From the NCBI GenBank assembly GCA_008694505.1, contig VZDJ01000623.1, forward strand, positions 5,328,442-5,392,441: a DNA stretch of 64,000 nucleotides. The letters are read 5' to 3'. Every line of letters begins with the position of its first letter. Position 1 is the first letter of the stretch. Source of the stretch: Cyanoderma ruficeps. Its lineage: Eukaryota > Chordata > Aves > Passeriformes > Timaliidae. Under the pieces are notes generated by a model. That model did no database searches and was not told the DNA's origin. It saw nothing but the letters and a program-made list of their open reading frames with translations. Of the stretch, positions 1 to 10,572 are shown one piece after another. Position numbers and translations under genes: made by a program.

Positions 1-719
1 TTTATAATTGAAATATTGAGAAGAGTTGAGTCAGACTAGACTATCACTAAAAAATAAACACATTGCTAAGACAAAGTTCTTATGTTAGTTTTTTTGCCAA
101 ATTCTTCTGGGGAAATTCCTAGCTTTGACCTTTCTTCTCCATTTTAACCTGTCAAAATGAATTCCAGAGATGTAAACAAGCATAATTTGAAGTGAAATTT
201 CTTTTGCACTACAAAGTTACTGTCCTTATCAAAGTGAGTCTGAAAACTAGTTACATCAGGAATATTTGCTCAAATTATCAATACTTCATAACCCCACCAT
301 TAAAATTAATAGATCCATAACAATTAAAAACTAGTTTTTGTGAAGTACTATAGACTCCTTTAGGTTAATCATATGAAGCTCTGTTTGAAACAACTTTCAA
401 ATAATATTTATCCATATTCCATCCTGTTGAAATACTGGAAAAAACCCCTATACTCTCAACAAGTATATCTGGGTGTACTGGTTCAGGTTGCAATCTTATT
501 TGCTTCTTAAGACATGGTTACAGTATTAATGTGCTGCTGCTTTCTTAGCTACCAGTAATTGCTGAGTAGCTCAAATGTATAGAGCAAGGGATGATCACAA
601 ACCTTGCTATGGTGCTGTGTCCCAGAGATACAGCCATGCTGCTTTTGGGGCATGGCCTGGATAAAGTCCTTGAATTAGCTTCCATTGCAAAGCAATTTTG
701 GGCTGCAGTGTGAAGTAAC

Positions 720-720
<1 letters not shown>

Positions 721-750
<30 letters not shown>

Positions 751-776
751 CTATCATTATTATCAATAATAATAAT
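721..776. repeat. (ATT)n microsatellite
   Basis: A pure ATT run of ten units fills 721-750. It is followed by an imperfect stretch in which TTATTAT is answered by AATAATAAT, so the right half could fold back as a weak hairpin. This is a typical polymorphic microsatellite and has no other visible function. Confidence 0.9.
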
Positions 777-3700
777 TTGACAGGACACAGAAAGAACATG
801 AGTAAGGAAAAATCCATTTCACAATTGGATGCAACTAAAACTCTGAAGGGAGATACGTGATTTGATAGCATTTAGAATGTACTCCTAAAATAATGCTAGA
901 TTTTTATTGTTTGCTGATTTTTATTTGTCAATACATCTCATCTGCTCTGATAAACCTTCCATGAAGATTTTGCAATCTAAAGATCATTAAATCCTGCAGA
1001 TCTGGTCAAATTTGGCCTAATCTGTCCCAGATTGGGATTAATCCTGCCATTTTAGAATTGGACACATGGATATTGTTACCCAAGACCAACATCCCACGAT
1101 CTCTTCTCAGTTAAAGAAGAGAAGTGGAGATCTCCAGGAAGGATTAAAACTTTATCCTAAAATAGGATAAAATTAGCCAGGTATGTTACCCTCTGCATTT
1201 GCCTCTTTCTCATTCTACCACTCTCCAGTCCTAAACCAAATTCTTGTCTCTACAGATTCAGCTTGGAAGCGTGCTCTGGCACTTCTAGGGTGCCTTTTAT
1301 CTGATCTGCGTTAGATGTCTTCTTCAGAGTGAGATGAACCATGACCTACAAATATCTATTTCTCTCCATTGACTGTAAACAAGATCTAAATGACTCCTTC
1401 AGTAGGCAGCTACTTTTTGGCCAGATGATTGCCATAGCACACATAGCTGGAGGCAGAGTTAGATCATTTCAGAATAATGAACATCTCCAGTGGTTTACAC
1501 ATCCTCTCTGGGGCTATATATAACCTCACATTTATTGAAGCTGTTCTCATATACAGCCAAACTGGCACTAAGATCAAGGGAGAGCAGAGATACTCTAAAT
1601 CAAATCTCATATTTCTACTTCTGGCCAGTTCTGAGAACAGGTCACATTCATTGAATCCACGCTGTATGAGATATACATCTGAACTCAGGATAAACCCAAA
1701 CCCACATTTTGTCACAGGATAAATTTAGTGTGGTGTGCCAGACCCAAGTTTGATGGCATTCCAGCCCTTAGGACTGAAGGATGATTGTGTGAAAATTTGT
1801 CCAAGTTTTAGATAAAGCCTAAAATTAGAGACATAAAATATAAACTTGTGGTGTTTTGTGAGGTGAGGGGAAATTTTAGGGGAAATCAGACTGGCTTTTC
1901 ACCGAATTGCTTGTGAAAACTATCAAAGAGCAGTCTAGCCATTATATGCTTATTTCCATAAATTGCTAACACAAAGCTGTTAAGGAAGCTTGAGACAATG
2001 TAATGACTTAGTAGTTTTTGGGTTTTTTGATTTCCCATCCTTCATTAACTTCATCTGTAGTTCTTCATGCAGCATAAAAGAGAGTACTATGATCTTCATA
2101 TTAGGCAGATAGAAAACAGAAGGCATCAGAATGTTTCCTAAGGATAGTAAACAGGCCCTGGAAAAATCAAAATTGCAAAACCTGTTTTTTTAAGCTCTAG
2201 GCCAGGCTTCTTTACATGAAACAGCACCCCTTACACTGGAACTAATATAAAGTGTGTGTATATGCATTCAAGCATGTCTAAATCTTCAGGATGTTGACAA
2301 GACAGTATTTAAATTTCCAGACTAAATTGTATTCCATTTCCATTGCATGGTGTCATAAAAGCTGGTAGAGAATATGTTTCCAGGCAATGAATTGCTTTCA
2401 GTGACATAGTAACTGAATATATTCCTGAGAAATTCTATAGGTTATGAGCCTGAGATCCCAATGCTGCTAATTGGCCTGAGTTGTTGCTGAATTGTTCTAA
2501 TCAGTGCTCAGTATATTGCACGGCAAAATTTGATGCTGGAGGCTACATGTTAAGCAATTTTTTCTTCAGATTGCAGGTGTAGGCATAGATACAAAACAAT
2601 ATAGTGTTGTGACTTGACTCCCCATTTAAGTTGGCAGTGTTCAAAAGCAGGGAGCAAATCAAACCCCCAGCTAAAATTAAGTGTTTAGAAATGAGTAGTT
2701 AATGAAAAATAAATGAGAGGGCAATTGAGAGAATATTGTTTTAGACAGGTAGAAAGACGATTACTCTCTGAAGAATGAAATGATTGAAGTAAGAAATATA
2801 GGATACAAATCATATAGTACAGTTGCAATAAACTCAGAAAATCACCTAGTAAAGGAACAGAGCTTAAATAAAATATCTATATTTAGGGGACTCCAAAGCT
2901 TCAGACTTAACAGCTCAAGAGCTTTGTATGTCGTTTTTGGAGACTGCTGAACTTGTTAAGGAGGTTTGAAAAAATATCTTTAAAGAGCATTTTAAAAATG
3001 AGAACTTGCATATGCCAAACATTACTCCATGGAGACTTGGAAAGGCCAATAGGCTCTGCAGAGAGGCCACTTTGCGCTGTGGGTAGGATGTGCTGTCTGT
3101 CCCCAGGCTGCACAATCCCTCCACTCTCAGTGACAGCTGCACCCATCCTGGTGGAAGAGTAATGGGAATTGGCCTGGGCTGTAATCCTGCATTTTCTTCC
3201 TGCCTTTCTCTTGTGTGAGATACAGTAAAGCAGCCATGAGGTGTTCTCTGCATTCCACCTGGCTGTGTGTCCTGAAACAGCTCAAGGGAGATGAAGAGAG
3301 CATCTCCCTGTTCACATATGCCATTCATGCCACAAGGCAGCCATTTAAAAGTCATTCTGTCTAAGATAATACAACTACACTGTCTTTAGGTTAGGCTGAC
3401 TTGCACTCCAGGTTTGATTTGAGATTTTGGAGCCAAGTAGCTTGAATATCTTAAACTGTACAATATGTACAGCTAATGCTTGACAAGACTTTCCCAGAGC
3501 ACAGTTAGCACACAAACCAAGATATGGGCAGAGGAAGAACAAGGAGTTTGTACTTGAATGTGAACTGTAAACTAATATCTAAGCTAAAATCATAATGCAG
3601 ATCTATTCTTACCTCTTCTTTAGCACTTTTAGATTTATAAATAATGAAAGTTTCAAAATCCTAAATTTGCTATACTGAAGCTTAAGATACACTTTTTATG

Positions 3701-5280
3701 AGGGTTAAAATGTGATTATTTTACAGAATTCAAAACATATAAACCCCATATTTTATATCTTGTTATTGTAGAAAAATATCTCTTTGTTCTAAGCCAGAGA
3801 GCTTTAGACAGATATAAAGTAAACTAATGTGCAACCCCTGCTTTTCTCCCTCAACAATGTTGTCCTTAACAGCCTCTTTATTCTCTTCTCCACTTTCCTT
3901 AATGCTGTCTGCTGTATATTGTGCTGTGCAAACCCATCCACACAAACAAAAGCCTTTCTCCACTGAAGTTACTCAGCCATTTCTGCTGTCAAGTCTAATG
4001 TCTCCAGTTGCTTCACTTACTCAGTTTTGTTGCACACGAGTACTCATGGAAGGGGTACATAATGGTATCAGTGTTTTTCCTGCCAGGTTCCCCATGCTCT
4101 CCTTACTATTTCCGATGTTTTTTGATTTATATTGATCTTCTATATTACTAGGCTAAAGATTGTGTCATTTGCAGTATTTCTGACCTCAGACACTCAAAAG
4201 AAATGTGTTAGCTCCTGAATAATAATGAGCTTGGTTTTAGAAATATGTATTTGCATGATCATGTTTACATATTTTATTTGCCCTCTTCCATTTTACATGA
4301 GACTTTACAGTTAACATTTTTACCATGAGGGCTAAGGAGAGGTGGTTTTTACATGAAGGCTGAGATTCTTATGTAAAAATATTGCTCCAGGAGCTTAGAA
4401 GGTTAGAAAAAATATCAGATATCCCAAAATCTGTGATTAAATTAAAATACAGTATTCATTTGGGTTGAGGAGATGTCTGTTTGAATACTAATATTTTATT
4501 CCATCCTCCAGGTTTCTACAACTCAAAGTTCTTTTTTGTCTGAGTGCTTTACTATCAAGACATGATAGATTCATAAAAGCTGATCCACTGATGAAGTTCT
4601 TCACTCTTTGAGGATGAGGAACAAATGCCAAGACTATCATCCTTTCAAAGTTACTCTGTACTTTGGCAATTAGATATGAAAGGAAGAGTTCAGGGCAAGT
4701 TAGCAATCTTTAAGCCTATTTTGTTACCAGAGCTGAAAAAAGAACTTGGAAATGGGCCTACAGAGAGTGAAGAGAGGCTTCCTAGATAAGACTGAGTTGG
4801 TTTTTTTTCCATGAAAAAATCTGTGATGCAGAACTCTGAGAGGAGACTAAGTCTTAGACCTCGACCTCAGCCATGATAGGAAAACTTTGTTACATCCAGA
4901 GAGAATGCTTGTAAATGGGAAAACAAATAGCTCACATGCCTGTATCGCCATTCTGTATAGAGAGTTTAATACTGGAAATCTGGTGTCATGGTGCTAGCAA
5001 GAAGTTCAAATTTGATTTATGGCTTTCTTTTTTAATAGTAGAAGGGAGGGAATCTAACACAGTGTGTTCTTGAAAGTGTTTAACTAAAAAGGACCGCCTG
5101 ATAAATGTAGCTATAAGCAAATATATTTTCCTTATTCCCTCCACCCATCTAAATGATAATCATAAATGATGGAAATTTAATTTTGGATTTTTTCCTTCAA
5201 CTTTGTCAAACTAATCCCATGTTTTTCAAATACTTATGATCAATATATGAAAAAATACTGTCATTAATTTTAGTGGCACT

Positions 5281-5296
5281 ATGCTATGCATAGCAT
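5281..5296. repeat. 16-bp perfect palindrome
   Basis: ATGCTATGCATAGCAT equals its own reverse complement and is centred on TGCA. It stands alone in AT-rich unique DNA. It could be a chance palindrome or a dimeric binding site, and nothing adjacent decides between them. Confidence 0.7.
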
Positions 5297-6054
5297 CAAA
5301 TATCTGCAGGATATAATTTTTCTAGGTAGAAATGAATAAATATTAGAGGTCAAATCCAAATGGACAGATTTCAATTCTTGGTCAGAAAAAATTTACAGAA
5401 AGGTCAAGATATCAGGTTTAATGTGATTTAAAATATTCTAAAAAATGTAAAATACATTTAAGACATTGTATTTAGGATCTTGTTACTTTTGCTGCAATAT
5501 GTGGCAAAGTTTAGTGAGGAAAATCAATGTCGTGCAAAGCTATAGAGTAAACTCTTCCAAATAAAGATCAAGTTGTACCATCAGTACAAGTCCTTAAATT
5601 CACCACTCCTATCAAGTTATGCAAAGAAAACATCTACTTGAACACTCTAGATGCAGCTCTGGGATAAGAACCTGCACATTATCCTACATGATGAACAGTG
5701 AAGTGATTCACAGCACCAGAAAGAACATCATTATGTAATTTCAAAGAAGAATGGGTAACTGATGTTTTAAAAGATGATATGACAAAATGATTAGGCTGAG
5801 TGGAGGTAAGTTACTGCCAGTATCTGGCAGTGGAATGAAATTTCAATTCAACAGCAGCAGTGCTCTTGTGCTCTTGTGAGTACTTGAAAAAGATAAAGAT
5901 CAAAGGATGGTGGGTTAGGCTATGGGAATCTTGTAGATAAAACTACAAATCTGGATGAGCAGCTTCCAGTTGCTCTCAGTTTTTTGGCCTGTTTTCATTC
6001 CATCCAAAATACCTCTGCAAAGACTTTCTGTCTTGCTCTTTCCTTGTTTCCTAA

Positions 6055-6320
6055 CATATTAAGTTCAAGCTTCTCTTCCTCGCTTTAAAACACTTCACAG
6101 GTCCACCCCTGTTTGCACCACTGCCCTGCTCACCTCTTCCTCTCTCTGCAGCCTGCCAGCTCTCCTTTCCTGACTGCCCTCTTTGTCTCCCAAACCTGCT
6201 GAACATTTTGCACCTTTATTACTATGCCACCCTGTAGCTCCGAAACAGCCTGCTGATTATTCCAGGGAAAACAGCTCCTCTGCTGCCTTTAAAACCTTCT
6301 TTGAAAATCCCTTATGTTTT
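6055..6320 (+). mobile_element. Possible ancient L2/CR1-like LINE relic
   Basis: A pyrimidine-rich block with the wording typical of old amniote LINE 3' regions: a CTTTAAAACACTTCACAGG segment, a run of CCTGCTCACCTCTTCC type, and then CTGCCTTTAAAACCTTCTTTGAAAATCCC near the right end. The order of these blocks matches my memory of L2-type elements, but divergence is high. The 75-codon frame at 6183-6410 lies over it and is not a credible gene. A chance pyrimidine-rich segment is the main alternative. Confidence 0.3.
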
Positions 6321-6689
6321 GGCATGTCAGGGAACAGGCCTTCTTCCCTCGATCTGATGTATAGAGGGATAACTTCCATGTATAATTCCTGGCAGTCTGC
6401 AGCAACATAGGAAAGGAGAGAAGTCAGAGTTCATGAATGGACGTGTACAGGGTCTCAGTGTGCAGCAAACTGCCACAGCCCAGGAGTGAAGGCAATTTAA
6501 TCAAGTGGAGTTAAAACAAGGTAAAAGGGTGTAGGGGCACACTCACACTATTTGTTTCCCTCTTGATTTTATTTAATTTAAACCATAACTTGCTTGGAAG
6601 CCAGCATAAAGCACTAATCAATATGTGACATAAAACAGCTTCTATCAATTAACAAATTACTCTCCTATAGCACTTTTCATCATCACATG

Positions 6690-6850
6690 TGAGAACATTA
6701 CACAGGGCTGTTCCTACTTTGAAGAAGGGGAGATTGAAGCACAGAGATGTGAGATACATTTCCATAGATACATCAGTGTGTAGCAGAGAAACAGAAATAA
6801 ATCCAGGTCCTCTGAATTCTAGCTTTGAGGCCTATCCACGACAGTATGTG
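6690..6850 (-). mobile_element. MIR-like (CORE) SINE relic
   Basis: Read on the plus strand, the segment has the block order of a reverse-complemented MIR: AAGGGGAGATTGAAGCACAGAGA, then a GCAGAGAAACAG block, then AATCCAGGTCCTCTGAATTC. These correspond to the MIR stretches written as GAGGAAACTGAGGCACAGAGA, GGCAGAGCCGGGA and ACCCAGGTCCTCTGACTCC. The match is diverged but collinear over about 150 bp. MIR copies are rare and old in birds. The call rests on remembered consensus. Confidence 0.5.
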
Positions 6851-6854
6851 GCCA

Positions 6855-8160
6855 ACAGCCTGGTGTATCCTACTTCCTAGCAAAGCTTTAGTAACTGTAG
6901 TAGGCAACAAAAGAACAAAATTCAGTGGTCAGACCATGAGGCCAGTTGTCCTATTGTGTTAGAAGATGTTTAGGAACTGGGCCATAAGGTTCAGAATGGT
7001 CCTCTAAAGTAAAGCACACAAAAGATTTTTTTTCTTTGCCCCAACCCCCCTCACTAACTGAATCCATATTTTATAACATCTGGATAACTAAATCCCTTAA
7101 ATGGGTTCTTTCCTCTAAGAATGAAATGGAAGTCAGAAACATTTCCTCATAAAATGTTAAAAACAAATATCTATCTCTTCAAGGATGAAGAGTCATTATC
7201 TCCAGTTAGTGGATCATGCCCATTGCTTTCTAGTTTGGATGTCTAGATTCAGTAGGAAAATGGTTTTCATTTGTATGCTATTGGAACCATTAGGAGAAAA
7301 ATATATTTGGAACATGAGAAAATTAGCTAATGTACTCCTTGCATTAAATTGCATGAATTCCTGCAACATGGGCAGAAATCTGAAATGAAAGCACTCATTT
7401 TAGACAGCTTTAAATAAACTGGAAATGCTGCCCTTCTAATGGAAAGAACTCATGGGGCTCTTTATTTTTAGTTTGCTGCTGAAGAAAAGCTCTTGCCTTT
7501 CACATATGCTTTACAATGAAACTGTATTCAGACTAGATAGTGTTATAAGGTCAACATATATATATATTTGGAAAATAAAACTTGTGGAAGACATATGAAC
7601 AATTTCCTTTGTTTAATACAGAAGGGGTTTTTGGGATCTCCTAAGATAATGTATTGGTGGTTTGATTCCTAGAATGAATAAAAACGTGAACTTTTGAGAA
7701 CCAAAGGTTAATCTAACACAACAGCATCCAGAGGAGAAGTTATAACTACTCAGAAGCCTCACAGAACAGCCTGAGGCAATAACTGGCAAACAGTGAAGAC
7801 AGTGGACCAAATAGGATAAAAATGTTTTATTTTTGATAAAAAATATATTCCAGGCTGGTATGTAACCTTGAATTAAGTAGAGGTCACATACACTGTCAGG
7901 AAGTTGCATATATGTTCTGTGCTTAGGTCCCTCAGGTTCTCAGGCAGTCAGGAGCAAAAACTAGCCATTCTGACTTTCAGGCTTTTTATTAGATGTTAAG
8001 ATGTGCATAAATAGTTCAGTCTACAGAGTCGGTTTTATTTTTACATTAAAGACATGGTTATTGAATTTTTGTTGTTGAAAGTTAGTTTCTAGAATATGCA
8101 GTTCATGCCATAATTCACACAGAGAAGTGGGCAAAGTCCTTGTAAAAACTGAACAAATTG
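6855..8160. other. Non-coding stretch, nothing recognised
   Basis: Unique AT-rich DNA between the MIR-like relic and the nested CR1. It holds a short TA run near 7555 and scattered frames of fewer than 100 codons on both strands, none with recognisable content. No repeat tail, splice pair or RNA gene stands out. Confidence 0.6.
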
Positions 8161-8452
8161 AAGTGTAATTGCAGCAGGTAAGTCCATGCCTGCATCATCA
8201 GGAGCTTGGCCGGCAAGTCAGGGAAGGTGTTTCTGTCTCTCCACTCTCATGAGACCCCACCTGGAGTGCTGTGTCCAGCTCTGGGGCCTCCAATAAAAGA
8301 AAGGTTGTGGATGGGCTTGAATGGATCCAGTGGAGGCCACAAAGATATTCAGGGGACTTGAGCACCTCTCCTATGAGGAAAAACTGAGTGAATTGGGCTC
8401 ATTCAGATGGAGAAGAGAAGGCTCTGGAGAGACATTAAAGCACTTCTCAGTA

Positions 8453-8953
8453 TAGTTGCATCCCGGAGCTGCTTCACCGGCTAGCTCGCTCTCTGACAAC
8501 TATATAAGGAATGTTTGGTGGGTCTGAATCTCAGGCTGAAGTGTGGTCGACAGCGTGGAAGAAAGAGTGGACTCTTGCTTGGGTGTCACCAGGCTTTATT
8601 CCACTCGACTACCTCTCATGTGCAAAAATGACTCACAGGCCCCTCTGTCCCCACCTGAAGTAGAGGGGGCGTACACTGAGCAGGGGAGAACTTGGAACCA
8701 ATCCCAGGGGAGGGGAGTGTGAACTAGAACAGGGAAACGTAACAGAACAATGAAAGAAGGTGGTACCAGAGTACCTTGCCGAATCTCAGGGCTTTTTCCC
8801 CAGAATCTCCCAGATCTTACAAGGTGATTGACAAGGCCTATCACAAGGGAAACACCATCGGGGGATTTGGGGATGGGGGTGTAGGAACAAACCATTGCAA
8901 ACAAATAACAAAACATGCAGAACTTTAGAAAACCCAAAATGTGCACCGCAACA
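8453..8953 (-). mobile_element. 501-bp insertion in CR1, probable solo LTR or non-autonomous element
   Basis: This block splits the CR1 phrase CTTCTCAGTA|CCTAAAGGG. Its ends form a short inverted repeat (TAGTTGC at the left, GCAACA at the right). Directly flanking are TCTCAGTA (8445-8452) and TCCCAGTA (8954-8961), an 8-bp duplication with one mismatch. On the minus strand there is AATAAA at about 8593-8600, followed by a GC-rich segment of about 140 bp, which resembles the R-U5 part of a retroviral LTR with a TGTTGC start. An LTR normally makes a 4-6 bp duplication, whereas 8 bp is usual for hAT DNA transposons. If only the identical 5 bp CAGTA is counted, an LTR remains possible. CpG content is much higher than around it, which suggests a fairly young insertion. 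Confidence 0.7.
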
Positions 8954-9198
8954 TCCCAGTACCTAAAGGGAGCCTACAAGAGAGCTGGAGAGGGCCTTTT
9001 ACAATGGCAGGTAGTGATAAAATGAGGGCAAATGGCTTTAAACTGCAAGAGGGGAGATTAGGAAGAAACTCTTTACTGTGAGAGTGGAGAAACACTGGAA
9101 CAGGCTGGGCAGAGAAATTGTGAATGTCCCATCTCTGGAAGTGTTGAAGTACAGTCAGATTGGGCTTTGAGCAGCCTGGTCTAGTGGAAGATGTCCCC

Positions 9199-9413
9199 AC
9201 TCTGGTGGGTTTCCCTGGCTAGGTGACAGGTGCCCACCAAAGCCACTGACAGTGCTGAGGGACTGGGCCTTGGCCATGGTGGGCCTGTCTTGGAGCTACT
9301 GGCATGGGCTCTGTGGGACATGGGAGATGCTTTGAGCAACTTCTCACAAAAGCCACCCCTGTAGGCCCCTCTCCCACTACCAAAACCTTGCCATGCAAAC
9401 CCAATAAATACAC
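9199..9413. mobile_element. 215-bp unidentified insertion in the same CR1
   Basis: The CR1 text should run from GTGGAAGATGTCCC directly into TGCC..GGGGTTGGAACTAG. Instead about 215 bp of GC-rich sequence intervene, ending with CAATAAATACACC (a plus-strand AATAAA at 9403-9408). I see no clean target-site duplication or terminal inverted repeat, and I do not recognise the family. It may be a fragment of an LTR or of a processed transcript. Edges are uncertain by a few bases. Confidence 0.55.
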
Positions 9414-10443
9414 CTGCCTGTGGCTGAGGGGTTGGAACTAGATGATCTTTAAGGTCCCTCCCAACCATACCATTCTATGATTCTATAAGATCCAGTAGAT
9501 TATATTCTTAACTAATGTTAATTAGTTATATTTGAAGTAAGATTTAACAATATTAAAATTCTGTGATTCTGAAATAGAAGTTTGGTGATGTTACCAGCTA
9601 GCAATCTTAATGCTCCTAAACTATCAGCCAGAACTCATGGCAATAATAATAATTTCATCTATAACTTTACCATATTTCTAAAAAGTTGAATCCTTTTTCT
9701 GAGTTTCAGTTTAAAGGTTTTAGGTTTCTACCAGACTATCTTTTGGTATGAAGCCCATAGCATTACTTTAAAACATTTATCAGTCTGTCATATTCTGTTA
9801 AAATTGGTCATTGTGTTACAGGCTGTATAGGCAGAGAGATGCATAGAAGTCTCTCTTCAGTTTCCTTAGAATTCAGCCTAAAACCAGGATCTGGAGTTCC
9901 TTACTTTCTCTTTTATTCCAAATGTAATGACCTATCTGTGAAAAACGCTTGAGTAGATAGCAACCTACATTATATGAGAAGTGTGATGCTCGGGGGAAAA
10001 GAGTAAGAAATATTTCTGAAGCAATTGAATGTCTAATTTAAAAGAAAGTCCCTGTTTTGCATCCACAGTTAAAAAAAAAAAATAAATCTATCACTAGTGT
10101 CAAGCGAATTGTTTGGGATTTAATGCACCTTTAATGGTTTTAATTGTATAGATAATTCTCTCTGTAAGATCTCTTTTGTTGTCTTCTCCTGGAACTCCTG
10201 GGATAATATCTATTTCAGCTTTCATTGGGCTGTGTAGCTTCCATGCAGATTATTATGCTTTGTCTCCAGTCATATAAACAAATAATCTATGTTAACACTG
10301 TACAAAATAACAATCTCAGCAAAAATCTTTTTGGTTTGGTGAATTAAATAGCAGAGTGAAGTTCAAGAAACAAAGTCTTGCTAGGTTAAATCATTTGCTA
10401 TGCTACCATAAACAAACTACTTCCCTTTTATCCTCTCTAACAC

Positions 10444-10514
10444 GGGGATAATGAAAAGGATTCCTCTGTAAAGTGAACATGGGGATAATGAAAAGGATTC
10501 CTCTGTAAAGTGAA
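10444..10514. repeat. 37-bp tandem duplication, two copies
   Basis: The unit beginning GGGGATAATGAAAAGGATTC occurs at 10444 and again at 10481. The 34 bp that can be compared in both copies are identical. The lack of any difference points to a recent duplication or a variable-number site. Confidence 0.9.
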
Positions 10515-10544
10515 TTAGGATTTGCAGATGAAGTGCAATAAGAA

Positions 10545-10572
10545 AAATAAGTTCATGTTTATGAACTTATTT
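10545..10572. repeat. 12-bp perfect hairpin with 4-base loop
   Basis: AAATAAGTTCAT, loop GTTT, then ATGAACTTATTT. It lies 30 bp after the tandem duplication. There is no terminator context because this is vertebrate DNA, so any role is unknown. A slippage or template-switch origin is possible. Confidence 0.8.

Larger units (their letters stand above)
1..6050. other. AT-rich non-coding stretch, no gene recognised
   Basis: Apart from the microsatellite and palindrome listed separately, I see only unique AT-rich sequence. The longest open frame in the whole window lies here (2915-3355, minus, 146 codons). It overlaps open frames on the other strand, shows no domain, signal peptide or repeat I recognise, and follows a local rise in GC at about 3040-3330 that lowers stop-codon frequency. 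I infer it is not a gene, although an unrecognised exon cannot be excluded. Confidence 0.6.
8165..9487 (+). mobile_element. CR1 LINE 3' fragment, interrupted by two insertions
   Basis: Three collinear CR1 pieces are present. At 8165-8452: GAGACCCCACCTGGAGTGC, CCAGCTCTGGGGCCTCC and GCACCTCTCCTATGAGGA. At 8962-9198: CCTAAAGGGAGCCTACAAG, the TTTAAACT block and the ACACTGGAACAGGCTG block. At 9414-9487: GGGGTTGGAACTAGATGATC, ending in the CR1 tail repeat ATTCTATGATTCTAT. CR1 is a chicken-repeat type non-LTR retrotransposon that inserts 5'-truncated. The copy here holds only the end of ORF2 and the 3' UTR, with no intact reading frame. The two gaps in collinearity are later insertions, listed separately. 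Confidence 0.92.

Noticed and set aside
2915..3355. 146-codon minus-strand open frame, the longest in the window
   Set aside because: No recognisable domain, overlapping frames on both strands, and coincidence with a GC-richer patch that lowers stop frequency. It is not supported as a gene.
8596..9468. Several frames of 90-116 codons on the minus strand
   Set aside because: They lie inside the CR1 and its insertions and run antisense to CR1. They are by-products of repeat sequence.
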